Shown: positions 35,701 to 47,500 of the stretch, in pieces
How positions within the stretch are numbered: position 1 is the stretch's first letter
Layout: each line of letters starts with the position of its first letter
NCBI RefSeq assembly: GCF_035083965.1
Contig: NC_089727.1
Span: 12,653,501-12,717,500, forward strand
DNA from: Branchiostoma lanceolatum
Lineage: Eukaryota; Chordata; Leptocardii; Amphioxiformes; Branchiostomatidae
Direction: 5' to 3'
DNA length: 64,000 nt
The notes under the pieces: generated by a model
Seen by the model: the letters and a program-made list of their open reading frames with translations, nothing else
Database searches by the model: none
Told to the model about the DNA's origin: nothing
Translations under genes and position numbers: made by a program

Positions 35701-38177
35701 TACACTCAATATAAAATATGCACCCAATGTAAAAATGTTTTATACAACCATGGCAAAAAAACCAACCCTAAAACATTTTACCATGGACTTGATTTTACTA
35801 ACACCCAACCAAATTAAAAAAAATATTTCAATTAGACAAACTATAATGCCTACCAGCTAACAAAAATAAAATTCAAAGCATCCAAACTAAAAATGCTTGA
35901 AGCATGGTGTACCTGCCCACCCTCAGGTAACAAACATTTGAAACACACCAACAAACAGTGTTCAAAGCAGGTACCATCGATTTGACACAATTGACAAAAG
36001 AGGTTATCTCCCAAATAATACCTTTTGGGATTCACTGAACTGGAAGTGATCAGGCAGTATGACAGGCAGCCTTGACATCTTTCCACGATTCAGGAGTCAA
36101 AATATTTTATTTTTGCTTTCTGCAATATGAAATTCATTAACCTGTATTCTTTAAGCTGCAAACTGCAACTTACTTTTATTTCTCTTCAATGTGTTTTTTT
36201 GGTAAATTGGAGGGAGCAGGTGGGCATTTAGAGCTCTAAGTGTGAAAAAGTGGATCACACCCTCAATCTAGGGACAGTTTAGGTCTTTTGACTCTTATCT
36301 GTTTAAATGTCTTTTGTGAACTATTTACTGTAATTGGGATCCCTCATTAATCGTCTCATTAAAGACAGGTGGTTCTTGCTGTTTACACCCTGGAATTAAG
36401 TTATCAATCAACACAACTATTCAAATACTGGGCAGGTACCACACAGATTTTGACAAGTACTGTAACCCAATTTGTGGAGACATGATTTTTGCCCAGGTCA
36501 ATTCATGTGACCTATCTCTTACCCCAGTTTCCTTGATTTGGGACGAGGTTGGTACAAGAGTTTCCTTGATTTGGGACAAGGTTGGTAACAATGTATTGTC
36601 CTATTTACAAGCCAGAAATGTCATAACCTCTGCCAAATGGGCTACAACCTGAGACATGTCATTGTTACCAGATCTTTTTATCTTTAAACTCAGAAATTTT
36701 GAGTCAAAAAGCAAGACGATGCCATGGTCTTTCTTTGGACTAGCTTTTAGTTCTCACTGTAATTACCACATGTAGCAATCATGAATCGATTTGTAATCAG
36801 TGAAAACAGCAATATCGAAATGTGGGTTATGGAGTCAGCTATGAAAGGGTTTTCTGACATACACTTTTAGGAAAACATTTGCTATCGTCTAAGCTGTTCC
36901 AGAATGACATATTATCAGGTGCAAGTATCTACAATAATAAATCAAAAGAAAACAGTTGTATATTCCCTAATAGGAAAAAAAGTGCATTTTCTGTAGATGT
37001 ATGTGATCTATCAAATTCAAAACATGATATGTTTACAAAGAGACCTCAGGAGAACTGGCTACTGTATGCTTGCTCCAATGAATCCTTAAATCTACAAAAG
37101 GGATTGTTGGCGTGACAAGATAAACAGATATAGGTACCATAAACAAGAGTATCCTTTGCCCTCAGGTCATCACGTTTCATTGGACATTATCTCTTCACAG
37201 AAGAGTTTGGTAGTATTTAGCTTGAGCAAACATTTATGAAATCATAATATTAGCAATCAGGTTTTGATTACACTATATTAATAACTTGATCCAAGATTAT
37301 ATTGACTATGAATGTAATTTTTCACAGAACAGTTATGTGTTTGTTGTAACCTGCAACTGTTCTGCTGCATGATTGAAAGTAGGCCATCCAAATGCTCTTA
37401 TCGTCTGTCAAGAAAAGGTGGGCTTTCTTATCCCGGCAACATAACCTAGACCAGGTGTGGTAAGATAAATACTGAAGACATTAGACAAAAAGGTTACCTC
37501 ACTTTTCACATAGCAGCAAGGTATGCATGCATTTAAAGTAAAAGGGTAAAAGACAGAAGGGTATTCAGTACGTTTTATGTACTGAATGGACCGGTAGATA
37601 TCAGTTACCAGGTATGGGCATTTATTAGGGTACCTGTGTCCAGGTGACGGGGACAGCTCATGTAATATCAATGTGCCAATGTATACGTCTTTTAAGTGAC
37701 ACCGTTAGAACCCTAATTCACAGTGTCTGAAAAGCGTATAGATCAAAAGAAAGTGCAAATTAAAAAGGGAAAAACAGACACAGAAACTGAAGTGTCAAAG
37801 TTGACATTCTACCAGCTGATCTGTCAACGTCACCCCACAACAACAACATACCTACTCATATTACAGCTATGCTAACTTAATTTTCTCCGTTATACCTGTA
37901 ACTGTGCCTGCTTGTTGTCCCTGACTTTTGCCGCTATCCGTGCGTCTATGGTGTTGTTGACCTTCTCCAGAAATCTCCTCAGTAAAACGTCGTCTGTAGC
38001 TCCATCTGTAGGCGGGCCGGCCTCAGATAACACCCGCGTGCCGAGCGACTTCCTGCCGAGCGGGCCGCTCGCCTTCCCCGAAAGAAACATATTCTTCCAA
38101 AACAAGACCATCCCCACACATGACAGTACCATCAGAGTCAGAAACAGCCACGACGCTCTCCTAAGCGTGCTAAACAT
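32724..38177 (-). CDS. Golgi carbohydrate sulfotransferase (CHST11/12/13/14-like)
   Basis: Three minus-strand exons: 38177-37896, 33710-33525, 33362-32724. They give 368 residues, within the family range of about 350-430. Exon 1 encodes a type II signal-anchor ([20 protein letters not shown], residues about 8-27) and a stem. Exon 2 has the 5'-phosphosulfate loop [15 protein letters not shown], preceded by a Cys pair (CQWCKCQQ). Exon 3 has the 3'-phosphate site [16 protein letters not shown], then the conserved [29 protein letters not shown] and C-terminal [10 protein letters not shown]. This is the Sulfotransfer_2 (HNK-1 ST) family, which uses PAPS to sulfate chondroitin, dermatan or N-acetylgalactosamine-containing glycans in the Golgi lumen. 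The exact acceptor cannot be told. Intron 1 is long (4.2 kb) and holds only non-coding repeats. Confidence 0.92.
34244..34389. repeat. Inverted repeat in sulfotransferase intron 1
   Basis: CTTTAGAGTTAAAGTGGGAA and TGGGAGGGGGCCTA at the left are matched in reverse by TAGGTCCCCTCCC and TTTTCCCACTTTAACTCCAAAG at the right. The middle holds an extra copy of the right half (TAGGCCCCCTCCCTTTTCCC, about 34317). It is a small foldback element. The rest of the intron (33711-37895) holds no gene I can recognise. Confidence 0.7.
36527..36592. repeat. 33-bp tandem duplication
   Basis: GTTTCCTTGATTTGGGACGA followed by GGTTGGTACAAGA is repeated immediately as GTTTCCTTGATTTGGGACAA followed by GGTTGGTAACAAT. 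It lies in sulfotransferase intron 1. Confidence 0.85.
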
Positions 38178-38414
38178 ACTGGAAACTGCCGAAAACCGCA
38201 GCGCAGAGCCGTAAAAGGAGACACACGACTACATCATCGCCACTCTCTGGTACCGTTCGGCCTCTAGTAACCTTTGACCCGCCGTGACCCAAGGTCAAGA
38301 TGTACGTGAGATGCCTGATGAAACTAGACTGGCCGTCATTTGCTTTAAGAGCAAATTCAGGATGTTTCGCCCATACTCCTCATGCAAGAAGTGGGCTGTC
38401 CCAAAATAACTCCT

Positions 38415-39000
38415 GGGCAAATCCAAGTTTCTGCATAATTTTTGGCCAGGTGCATTCACCTTTCCTAATGGTACCTACATCTTAAAGATGACACCCGCAG
38501 CTGTCACGGTAAGGGAAATACAAGTTTATGCATGAATTATGCAAATGAGGTCCTCATTAGCATAATTCATGGCCAGGTGTGATCACCTTTGCTAACGGTA
38601 CGTACATGTCAAATCTGACATCTGCAGCTTTTCCGGTAAGGGAATTACAAGTTTACGCATAAATCATGCAAATGAGGTCCTCATTAGCATAATTTATGGC
38701 CAGGTGTGTTCGCCTTTCGTAAAGGTACCTATATCTCAAAGATGACATCCGCAGCTTTTACGGTAAGGGACATACAACTTCATGCATTGATTATGCAAAT
38801 TAGGTCCTCATTAGCATAATTTATGGTCTGGTGTGTTCGCCTTTCCTAAAGGTACCTACATCTCAAAGATAACATCCGCAGCATTTACGGTAAGGGACAT
38901 ACAACTTTATGCATACATTATGCGAATTAGGTCCTCATTAGCATAAGTAATTGTCAGGTGTAGTCACCTTTCCTATAGGTACCTACATCTCAAATATAGA
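38415..39000. repeat. 127-bp tandem array upstream of the sulfotransferase
   Basis: About 4.5 head-to-tail copies. The landmark GGCCAGGTG-like motif starts at 38444, 38571, 38698, 38825 and 38952, an exact 127-bp step. Each monomer has CCTTTC-TAA-GGTAC, a CGGTAAGG block, an AT-rich part and AGGTCCTCATTAGCATAA. Three copies carry the octamer ATGCAAAT (38539, 38666, 38793); the fourth is mutated to ATGCGAAT. The array starts about 240 bp upstream of the sulfotransferase ATG. Confidence 0.92.
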
Positions 39001-39518
39001 TGTATAGAAGAATAGATTTACAATGTACAATCTAATGGAGATCTCAATAAACAACAACAACATATAACTTTCTGTAATACCATTAGTAGAGGTACCCCCT
39101 GACATCTGCTTGGTTTTAACTCCCAGACATGGTAAGTGTAGGAGGGCTTATGTTACAGTATGACCTACTTCTTGCTGGCCCCGACAGAAAATAACCAAAA
39201 ATTGCATGAAAAAATTGCAAAATAAATCATTTTGAAGTAGTGTATGCCAAAAAAAATAATGGGGTCCTTTGGGTAAATATCCAATGCACAACTGAACCAA
39301 ATTTCAGGTCCTCAGGTTTCAACACCACGGCACTGGAGGCCATCATGTGCGACTTTTGTCTGAAAATGACCAAAAAAACTCCATAAAATCATTTTAAAAA
39401 CTTATATCAAAAAAATTTAAAAAGGGTCTAGGGGTATACACGTACTCTACCTGCATACCAAATTTCAGCTAATTTGATCGACGGACGACCGAGAAGAAGC
39501 GATTTGAAGATTTGACAG

Positions 39519-39567
39519 GAGAAGAAGAAGGAGAAGGAGAAGAAGAAGAAGGAGAAGAAGAAGAAAC
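39519..39567. repeat. GAA/GGA purine tract
   Basis: A GAAGAAGGAGAAG-type low-complexity run. Open frames crossing it (Glu-rich on +, Ser/Pro-rich on -) are artefacts. The flanking 39130-39720 looks like one dispersed repeat unit but I could not define its ends. Confidence 0.8.
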
Positions 39568-40665
39568 CTTACAAAAACAATATGTTTCGTTGGCGAAACA
39601 TAACAAACGAGTCTCGACTTTACAATCGAAGTGTGTCAGCTGTGAAACCTCACAACCAACGTGCCTGCAAGGGATTCTGTTCGACAGAAAAACACATTTT
39701 TGACGACAAGCTCGCTTATAATCGACGCAAATCATAACGGCATATCTTATTGATTGTCAAACTCAAAGCATTTTTCAAGTATCAAATGATACTGGCACCC
39801 CCTGGCCCCTATAAGAAAAGTTTTGTAGGAGTCCTGATCTGTCCCAGACGACGGTAGGGCCGGTCTTTCTTGTTGTTTGACATCATCTGCTGAATTTTCA
39901 ACCTTTGACGCCCTGTCGAACATGTTACATGTCAACCTCCCGGGTTCACGACTCGCTTCCTACAACTGTTTGCAGGGCCAACAGAGTACGTGCGCTATTT
40001 CGCACACTTGACAAACGTCTTGACTCAAAGCTCTTCTGGGGACAGCAATGACCTGTATCTGGCAGCTGTCCAAGCTAGTTCAGACTAGTTTAACGGACGC
40101 AGATGTTTGAGTCCTGCGTGCATGCAGTGTTTTCGCCACGTTCGAGCGTTCGGCCGAATTGGATAGTCCAGATTTGTGTAGGAATATGAGTGCCAAATTT
40201 GATGCCTTTTTTTTAAACACAAAAGTGCGCGATTCAACAAAGGAATGTACATGTACGTCTAACATTTACCGACGGTTTTGTTAGTATTTCGGATATAATT
40301 CTGTGACATTACCTACATGCAAATGGTTGTTTCCTTTTGTTTTTGTAAAAATTCAATTAAAACAAGTAATCCGAGATCATGAGAATTTGATGATACGTTG
40401 AGTGCATGCAGAAACTGTAATGGCGGAACACACACACGTGACACATACACACAGACGGACAGCTAGGCTAAAAACAAGACATCACTCCCTGTGGTAAAAA
40501 AGAAAGATTTTAAAACGCCGTCACGGACAGGGTTTATTTTGGGGGTCGGTAGCCCGCCAACCGTTCTCTAACTATTGCACTTGTCAGTTACTAACGTTCA
40601 CCGTAAGCGCTACCCGTCTAACTGAATTTGCAGCATGCATGTTTCAGTTTAGACTCTAAGTCACG

Positions 40666-43216
40666 TTACAACTTCTGCTTGGTTTCCTTTCCCCAGAAGT
40701 AGTCTACGAATCCTTTACATATCAAACCAAACCAGTAGTAGTTCATGATATTGAAAAAAAGTGACCCAAAGATATAACATGAGGAAACATGAAACGGCAG
40801 TTGACTAAGGGCGTCTTGGAAAAGCACGATCTTGGCCAAGTTGATGGTCGCGATGCTGGTGACAAGTATGCGGGAGATGAAACATGTCACTAAGAGGGTT
40901 ATTCCGTTCCACACGTAATACTTTGAATCTTTGAACCCCAGCTCCTCTAGGATGACCCTTCGTGTGGGAAGAAAAGAGAAACGATTAGAATTACATCAGA
41001 ATGTTCGATGGAAATAATGATTGATCTTGCATTGCTAGTCCATACACTTTACATCAAAATCTACTTTTGTATCTCATGAAACTGAGGAAAGAAAACAGAA
41101 ACAGAGAAATTCAGACTCCGAGAGAATTTTAAACTGAAGTTGAAATAAGATGAACCCCTCGATCTCACAGTTGTACGTTACTTGTGGTTTGTCGCATAAA
41201 TGATATAAGGATTTTACCGCAACAATTATGAAAAAGATCACTCTTCAGGTTACAAGTGAACCTCAGGTAAAATCACTACAGTTTAGAAGTAAAAGTACTG
41301 TACTATATAACGTTAGTTACTAAACTGTTCATACCGGAAAAACCCACTGGGATTACTGAGCTGCATCATGTGGCAGATGTTGGCGTAGTAGGGCATGGCG
41401 GGATAGCTCTGTGAAACGAAACAAATGCACATGTATACTATTTCACACAATCTCCAAGTAAACTAGAATGCGTGCTTGTCGGGAAATAACGATTTTCCGT
41501 ACCGACATCTGCTTGGAGACTAGACTTACCGCTGCGATGAAGGACGAATATAACGACAGCACGTGGTGCGAGACGAACTCTATGTTGCTGACGTGCGGGT
41601 ACATCGCTGTTTGAATCAGGTCTGTTAGAAGAGAGACACAAACAGGGTTTTAAAGCTGCTCTTAAGCTTTAGCCTCCATAGCAGGCTCTCTTGGCCTTTG
41701 GAGGGGGGCTTTTGCTGATGACTTCTTTTCGTACTGGGTCGTTTGTGCAGCCAGCCCGTAACTATTAGGCCTGTAATAGTGGTTACGGGCTGGCTGCACA
41801 AAAGACCCAGTACGAAAAGAAGTCATCAGCAAAAGCCCCCCTCCAAAGTCCCAGAGAGCCTACTATGGAGGCTACTAACATTGACGACATACTGTAAATG
41901 CTGAAATGTTGGCGGTGGTTTTATGTTCGCGATTTTCGCGGCAACTGGTTCACCGCGAACTTAAAACCACCGCGAACATTTTTGTCCAATACTGTAACAG
42001 TATGTGGCTGTAGGGCTGCCGCGAGCTTAAACCACCGCGAACACTCCATTTTTGCCTTAGCGCGAAATAAAAACCACGCGCAATGAGCACTTTACATGGG
42101 CATCTACATCAGATTATCAGTATTCACTCTGTACCAACAAACCTTTGTCACTTTAAAGTTTAAAACTCGTTTTCCAGATTTTGAGGACCTTACATTTTAT
42201 GTAGGTTTCATAATATTTCATGTACAGTATCTTGATTTGTGTCATATTGGTATATCGGTTTATTCCAAATGTCTATCAATGTATTATAATCATTAACATC
42301 TTACCTGATAATAAGTAGCCAAAATAGATCGCAGACTCAAACCTCACAAGTGGTGCATTCAACCTAGATGAGATGGGATCAAGTTCACGTGATTTACGTA
42401 ATTCTTACGGTACGGTATATTGACAATGGTATTCAAAGTATTTTCCATAATGTGATAAGCCACAAGTTAATCGTATAGATCTGACGGAAAACAACCCGTG
42501 TTTGCTCGTTTTTCGTAAAGGCACGAAGAGAGTTCGGGCTACAGAGTAACTAGTCAGATTTTTTTTTGAGCGGTTGCTTGACTTACCAGACGCCCTCTGG
42601 CGGAATCTCGGTGCAGGTGTAGGCATACCAGGCGAGCGCTGCGACGAACGTCCCATGCACCACCGTCTTGAAACTGAAGAATATTTCAAGTACAAAGGAT
42701 AGGACCTAGTAAAACACTACATCATTACAATTGTATATGGCTGTGCGTTCGTCCGAAGTCCAAAGAGATTGCCTGGTGCAAAAGCCGGCTTGGCTAAGGG
42801 ATCTAGACGGTTACGTATACATAATAACTTTATTGCACAACAATTGTACAAGGTACAAAGTATGGCATTCATTGGTACATAGATAACATTCTATTAGGCT
42901 AATAAGTCTATCTTATAAGATATGGTGTAGTAGTATGGGATGACAATGGGATTTTACAATCATTGGAGGAGTTTCTAACGTCTAGACATTCTTTGATATA
43001 CTTCCCAATGTATACCATCATCGGCATGGGTATACATGTACTATGGGGGAGGGCACTGGTAACTCACTGGTTGTCTACTAGTCGTTGCCTGCCATTGGGG
43101 AGACTTCTGTAAGACAAAGACAGCCAGGTGAAGAGAGCGGGGCTGAGGGCGAAGACAGCCATCCAAGTGGCGCACGAAGACGCTGCGGTGACGACGAGAA
43201 ACGTCTCAAAACTCAT
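40666..43216 (-). CDS. TLCD4: TLC-domain membrane protein, TLCD4/TMEM56-like (copy A)
   Basis: Six minus-strand exons: 43216-43068, 42673-42587, 42363-42305, 41621-41530, 41408-41335, 40957-40666. They give 250 residues (human TLCD4 is 263). The start is the ATG at 43216 (MSFETFLVV). Exon 4 holds the family's paired-His motif in SHHVLSLYSSF. Exon 5 has the conserved SYPAMPYYANICHMMQLSNP. Exon 6 encodes two hydrophobic segments, ISRILVTSIATINLAKIV and SLFFNIMNYYWFGLICKG, ending in basic KETKQKL, a possible ER-retrieval-like tail. TLC proteins are multi-pass membrane proteins linked to lipid handling; the reaction of the TLCD4 group is not established. It is divergent from, and homologous to, copy B. 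Introns carry a foldback element and a MITE-like repeat. Confidence 0.85.
41670..41874. mobile_element. Near-perfect foldback element, 205 bp
   Basis: TAGCCTCCATAGCAGGCTCTC-type sequence at the left end is mirrored by GAGAGCCTACTATGGAGGCT at the right. The arms continue inwards for about 90 bp (GGGGGGCTTTTGCTGATGAC with GTCATCAGCAAAAGCCCCCC) to a short loop near 41765-41780. The near identity of the arms indicates a young insertion. It lies in the intron between exons 3 and 4 of TLC copy A. Confidence 0.9.
41890..42085. mobile_element. Degraded MITE related to 22430-22641
   Basis: It begins TACTGTAAATGCTGAAATGT and GGCGGTGGTTTTATGTTCGC, closely like the left part of the TMEM165-intron MITE, and carries several ACCGCGAAC blocks in both orientations. 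The right terminal repeat is not recognisable, so this copy is decayed or truncated. Confidence 0.7.
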
Positions 43217-44511
43217 GTTGTCCTGTGTGAGAAAGCTAGGGGCGTCTTTTCCGGTCAGGGGTCGGCAGTGGAGGTGCCAGGTTACAAAGAGGCAGTAGCC
43301 TACACAGCAGGCTTCACGACGGACGTTTTCTTATTCTTATGCCTAACGTTACAGTTTACAAGAGCTTTTACCGATCATTGGAACATGGAAGCAATGAGTA
43401 GGTAGCACCTACCCAGCGACAAACAAACAAACAAACAAACAAACAAACAAACAAACAAACAAACAAACAAACAACGGCAATACCAAAACGCCAACCTGAT
43501 TAAAATTGCTCATCTTATTCTAAAAGATTTATCAGATAATGCCATTACAATTTTCACTCAAGTATCGCCGCCCATACGCTCTGACTTATTTCAAAACATA
43601 ATTACACACTGAAATTTACATTGAAGAGTCAAAGCGTTGACTGGTGCAGATGTCCGTCAAGAAGATATAGAAGTCTCAAACACTCGAGCCCGGATCCACT
43701 CTATTCTGCAGTTCATAGCTCCAAGGAGGTTAGATATAACCTCCTTGGTAGCTCAATGTTACGCTGGTGGCACAAAGCGCTTCTCATCTCTGTTCAAGCT
43801 ATATACAACCTCCTTGCTCTGTTTGACTGATGCACTTGCCCCTAGCCAAGCAGATATAGAAGTCACATAACTCAACGACTTAGGGGGGTAGGATGTTTCG
43901 GTGCACTGTATGTTACATGTAACGTTATATTGCTATTCCATATCATCATTGCTAAGTTTATTTTGTTCCTTGTATAGATTACTAAGTTGAATGCAGTGTC
44001 ACGTTGTCCCTAACTAGTTATTTCACGGGACAACGTGGCATGTCACTCTGCCACTAAAACTATTATTGCACAACAATGACCACAAGCGCAACACTAAAAG
44101 TGGGATTTAAGAATGGCGATGTGTAGCCAGATATTTTTTGTCATTGGTTACCTGAATCAGCCATTTAATTCCAGGTTAGCCCGGTATATAGTCGTTGCCC
44201 AATGTAACCGGTACGGCTTACTTAGTACGTATCGCTACTTTGGTACCGGTAACTTCAACATTGTGAAAGATCTCCTGATAAGCACGATGTCATGGCTTGA
44301 AGCACATGTCACAGAAACGCCTATGTGTCCACCCAAGACCTTTGAACCTCAGATTGATATATTAGCATATAAAGACACGTACACCTTTCATCGCAATGGT
44401 TCAGTCCGATATGTAGATTTGTAAATGAATACTAATGATCTGAGAGCAAGAACGGCCTGAGTGCTCTTCAAAACTAGATCAGCGAACCTCTGTCCTTTGA
44501 GCATGGCCAAG
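43217..44511. promoter_or_regulatory. Shared upstream region of the divergent TLC genes
   Basis: About 1.3 kb between the two start codons; both promoters should lie here. It contains a CAAA microsatellite (43420-43474) and a 28-bp near-palindrome (CCAAGGAGGTT and AACCTCCTTGG, 43721-43748). No coding sequence was recognised. Because the genes are an inverted duplication, this is also where the duplication junction would be. Confidence 0.5.
43420..43474. repeat. CAAA tetranucleotide microsatellite
   Basis: About 13 uninterrupted CAAA units just upstream of TLC copy A. Confidence 0.95.
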
Positions 44512-47500
44512 ATGGCTTTTGAGACGTTCCTTGTCGTTATCGCGGCGTTTTCGTGTGCCACTTGGCTGGCCGTCTTCAGACTCAGCCCCGTGGTATTCAC
44601 TTGGCTGTCTTCGTCTTATGGGGGCATCTCCAAGGACAAGCGACATGTAGTGGACGACAGGTGATGAGTTACCGTTGACCCTCCTCCAAACAAACACTTC
44701 ACACCAATCTCATTTATTCACAATATTCTTATTCATAATATTCAGTTGCAGTGGAACTAATTCTAATGCAATCCCATTTGATACCATTTCAGTTTATCGG
44801 TCACGAAGCAAGACAACTCGGAAAAGCTTTACGACAATTTAGGAATGGATATGTGATTATTATAGCCAGATAGAAATAGAGAACAGAAATTAAACCTGGG
44901 GAGAAACAGTAGCAACTTCCAGTAATAGATAACGCTAGTAATTTGTGCACTTATTTCACAGAAAGTGACAGAGGGACGAAGGAAAAGGAGTCGCGCTGGC
45001 AGTTTAAACAACAACCTCGAGCTCGTGTCGAGGGGCGGTTAGACCGGTCAAATGACCTGATTTTTGCACATAAAACATATTTACACATGTATAAAGATAC
45101 TACACAACAATTGCGCCGCCATGTTTACACCCAGTTACAGTGCAATCCTTCTGGACTTTTGCAGCGTGATGCACAGTTAGGTTATAAGTTATAACTGGTT
45201 TGACCCGCTCCTTGTCATTTTATGGAATTTGCTGTTCTTTGTCTACAGTTTCAAGGCGGTGGTGTACGGCTGTTTCGCCGGCCCGCTCGCCTGGTATGCC
45301 TACATCTGCACCGAGATTCCGCCAGAGGGCGTCTGGTAAGACTGGAAGTGTATGCATATAGTACAGACTGTACCGTCTCTTGGAGTAACCAAATGTTTCC
45401 CTTCTGTAATACAACTGCAGACAGGGATGTCTAAGTACATTTTGTATAATTAGCAATTTTACGGAATGCAGCGGAATTCTCTATGTATACTTAGCAATTC
45501 TATTTGTATAATTTTGCTACCCTTGAAATTGTTCAATATACTCGTAGAACTGATAAGTTTTCCCACAAAATTGCACTTTTTTCGTAAATGTTGCCAAGTA
45601 CTAGTATTCTTAGGCACCCCCGTATCAGAGTGTATAGTCCTAAGCAGTGTTTCGGGCAGGCAGAAGTTCTGTTACACCAAATCCAACTGATGCGAAAAGT
45701 ATCGGTTTTGGAGGACCCGTTAAATTTTGTAATGACAGTTAACCATGCATACTTGCTAAGTTCTATTTCTTTTGCATGCTTGACATGCGCCCTTCTAGGC
45801 TTGATGTGCCACTTGTGAGGTTTCTGTCTGCACTCTATATGGGCAGCATACTCGCACGTAAGTTTATTGCCTTCGTGTGTGGAGGTTTTGTTTTCGTGTG
45901 TCCATAGTAATTTCAAGGACATGTCCTTGGTTATTTGAATACAATAGAGTGACAGGGTGTGAGGGGAAAGGTGGTGTAACAGGAGACTGGCAGGAAGAAA
46001 AGGTAGACTTGCAAGCTGACGTGTTAAGCGTGTTCCTGGGCAAACATTTTACAATTTTTTATTGTGTTTATGGATTTCTCGACAGAACTGATAGTGACAA
46101 TTGGCTACCCGTACGCCAGCAGAGCAGACTTCATATTGTACAAGATGCACCATGCGGTTTCACTGTATTCCACATACATCGGGGCGGTAAGTCTCTAGAG
46201 TAGCGAGGAGTAGCGAGGTTCACAACGGGACCAAAGCTCTACTTCGGCCGGCGTCAGGTCGACATTGCCGTTTGTGATGATTCCGTGCTGTTTTCTGATG
46301 GCCTTCTGCAGGGAGTATAAAAGTATACACGAGTATGAAAACGATATTTTTGTCTTTCAGAGCTATCCCGCCATGCCCTACTATGCCAACGTCTGCTACA
46401 TGATGCAACTAAGTAACCCTAGCGTGTATTTGCGGTAGGTATGGTATGATATATACTATGCAACGTATCACATTGTTAATCATTACTAAGCAGTCCTTTA
46501 TTATCTTCGCCGAGTACTTGTACTCGGAGAAGATTATGTTTTCGGTTGAAAAAACTGTTGGGTGGGTCTGAATGTATGTCAGGTGCGTAACTCAAGAAAG
46601 CTTCAATGAATCTTTATGATTTTTGGTAGGTGTGTAGTGGTTGTGCAAAGGAAGGTCACGTCCGAAAATGGTTCACCTTGCGTTTTTCAACAGTACTGCA
46701 GTGGACTTTGCATTTTTTGTCTTTGTATGTAGGCAAAAAAAGTGACGGAAACGTTGATGGATCTTCATGATTTTTTGCAGGTGTGTAGATGTTGTGGACA
46801 CGGAGGTTAAGTTCAAAAATGGTTCCCCTGGTATATTCCGTCGGTACTGCCGCGGGCTTTGTGTGGATGTGTATTTGTATGTCGCCAGCATAACTCGAGA
46901 AGCTGTTGATGGATCTGTATGATATCTAATGGATGGGTAGGATTTACAGAAAGGAAGGTCAAGTTCGATAATGGGCCTTCTAGCGGGTACCTAAGGTACT
47001 GCAGCGGAGCTTCAAAATTTAGGGGCATATTTTCTGAAAGTGCTATGGTTATGATTTTTGTGTGGTAGATAGTTCATGCCACAGAAAGTAAGTTCTGTAA
47101 ATGTGGGCCCCCTAGCGGCTTGTTAAGAACTGCAGTGGGTGTTTTTGTTTTGACATTCGGACATGAATAACGTGAGAAGGGGTCGACATATCGTCATGAT
47201 GTTTGGTATGTAGAGAGCTCAGATGGTGCTTTACATAATCAATGACAAACTATGCAAATCAGGAGCTAATTTGCATAATTAGTAAGGAAAGTTTGTTAAC
47301 CCACTGCATTTCATGAGACATGGGACAGTGTCAGGTCACAGATGGCCTTGCATAAACGTACATGTAGGTCAAATAAATAAACTATTCTCCAAGCAGAGGT
47401 GTGGGTCCTACTGGTTTTTAACGCGTTCAGTTTAGGCATTTTTGTTCAACACGGTTGGCGACATAACGAAAAGGGGACAAAATAGAAAGCCTGACAAAAA

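Noticed and set aside
38415..39000. Possible CRISPR or tRNA-like array
   Set aside because: The whole 127-bp monomer is repeated, spacers are not unique and no cloverleaf can be drawn.
39512..39735. Glu-rich (+) and Ser/Pro-rich (-) frames
   Set aside because: Products of the GAA/GGA simple repeat with no family similarity.
43085..43405. 106-codon + strand frame upstream of the TLC pair
   Set aside because: It is antisense to exon 1 of TLC copy A, whose minus-strand reading is supported by its paralogue.
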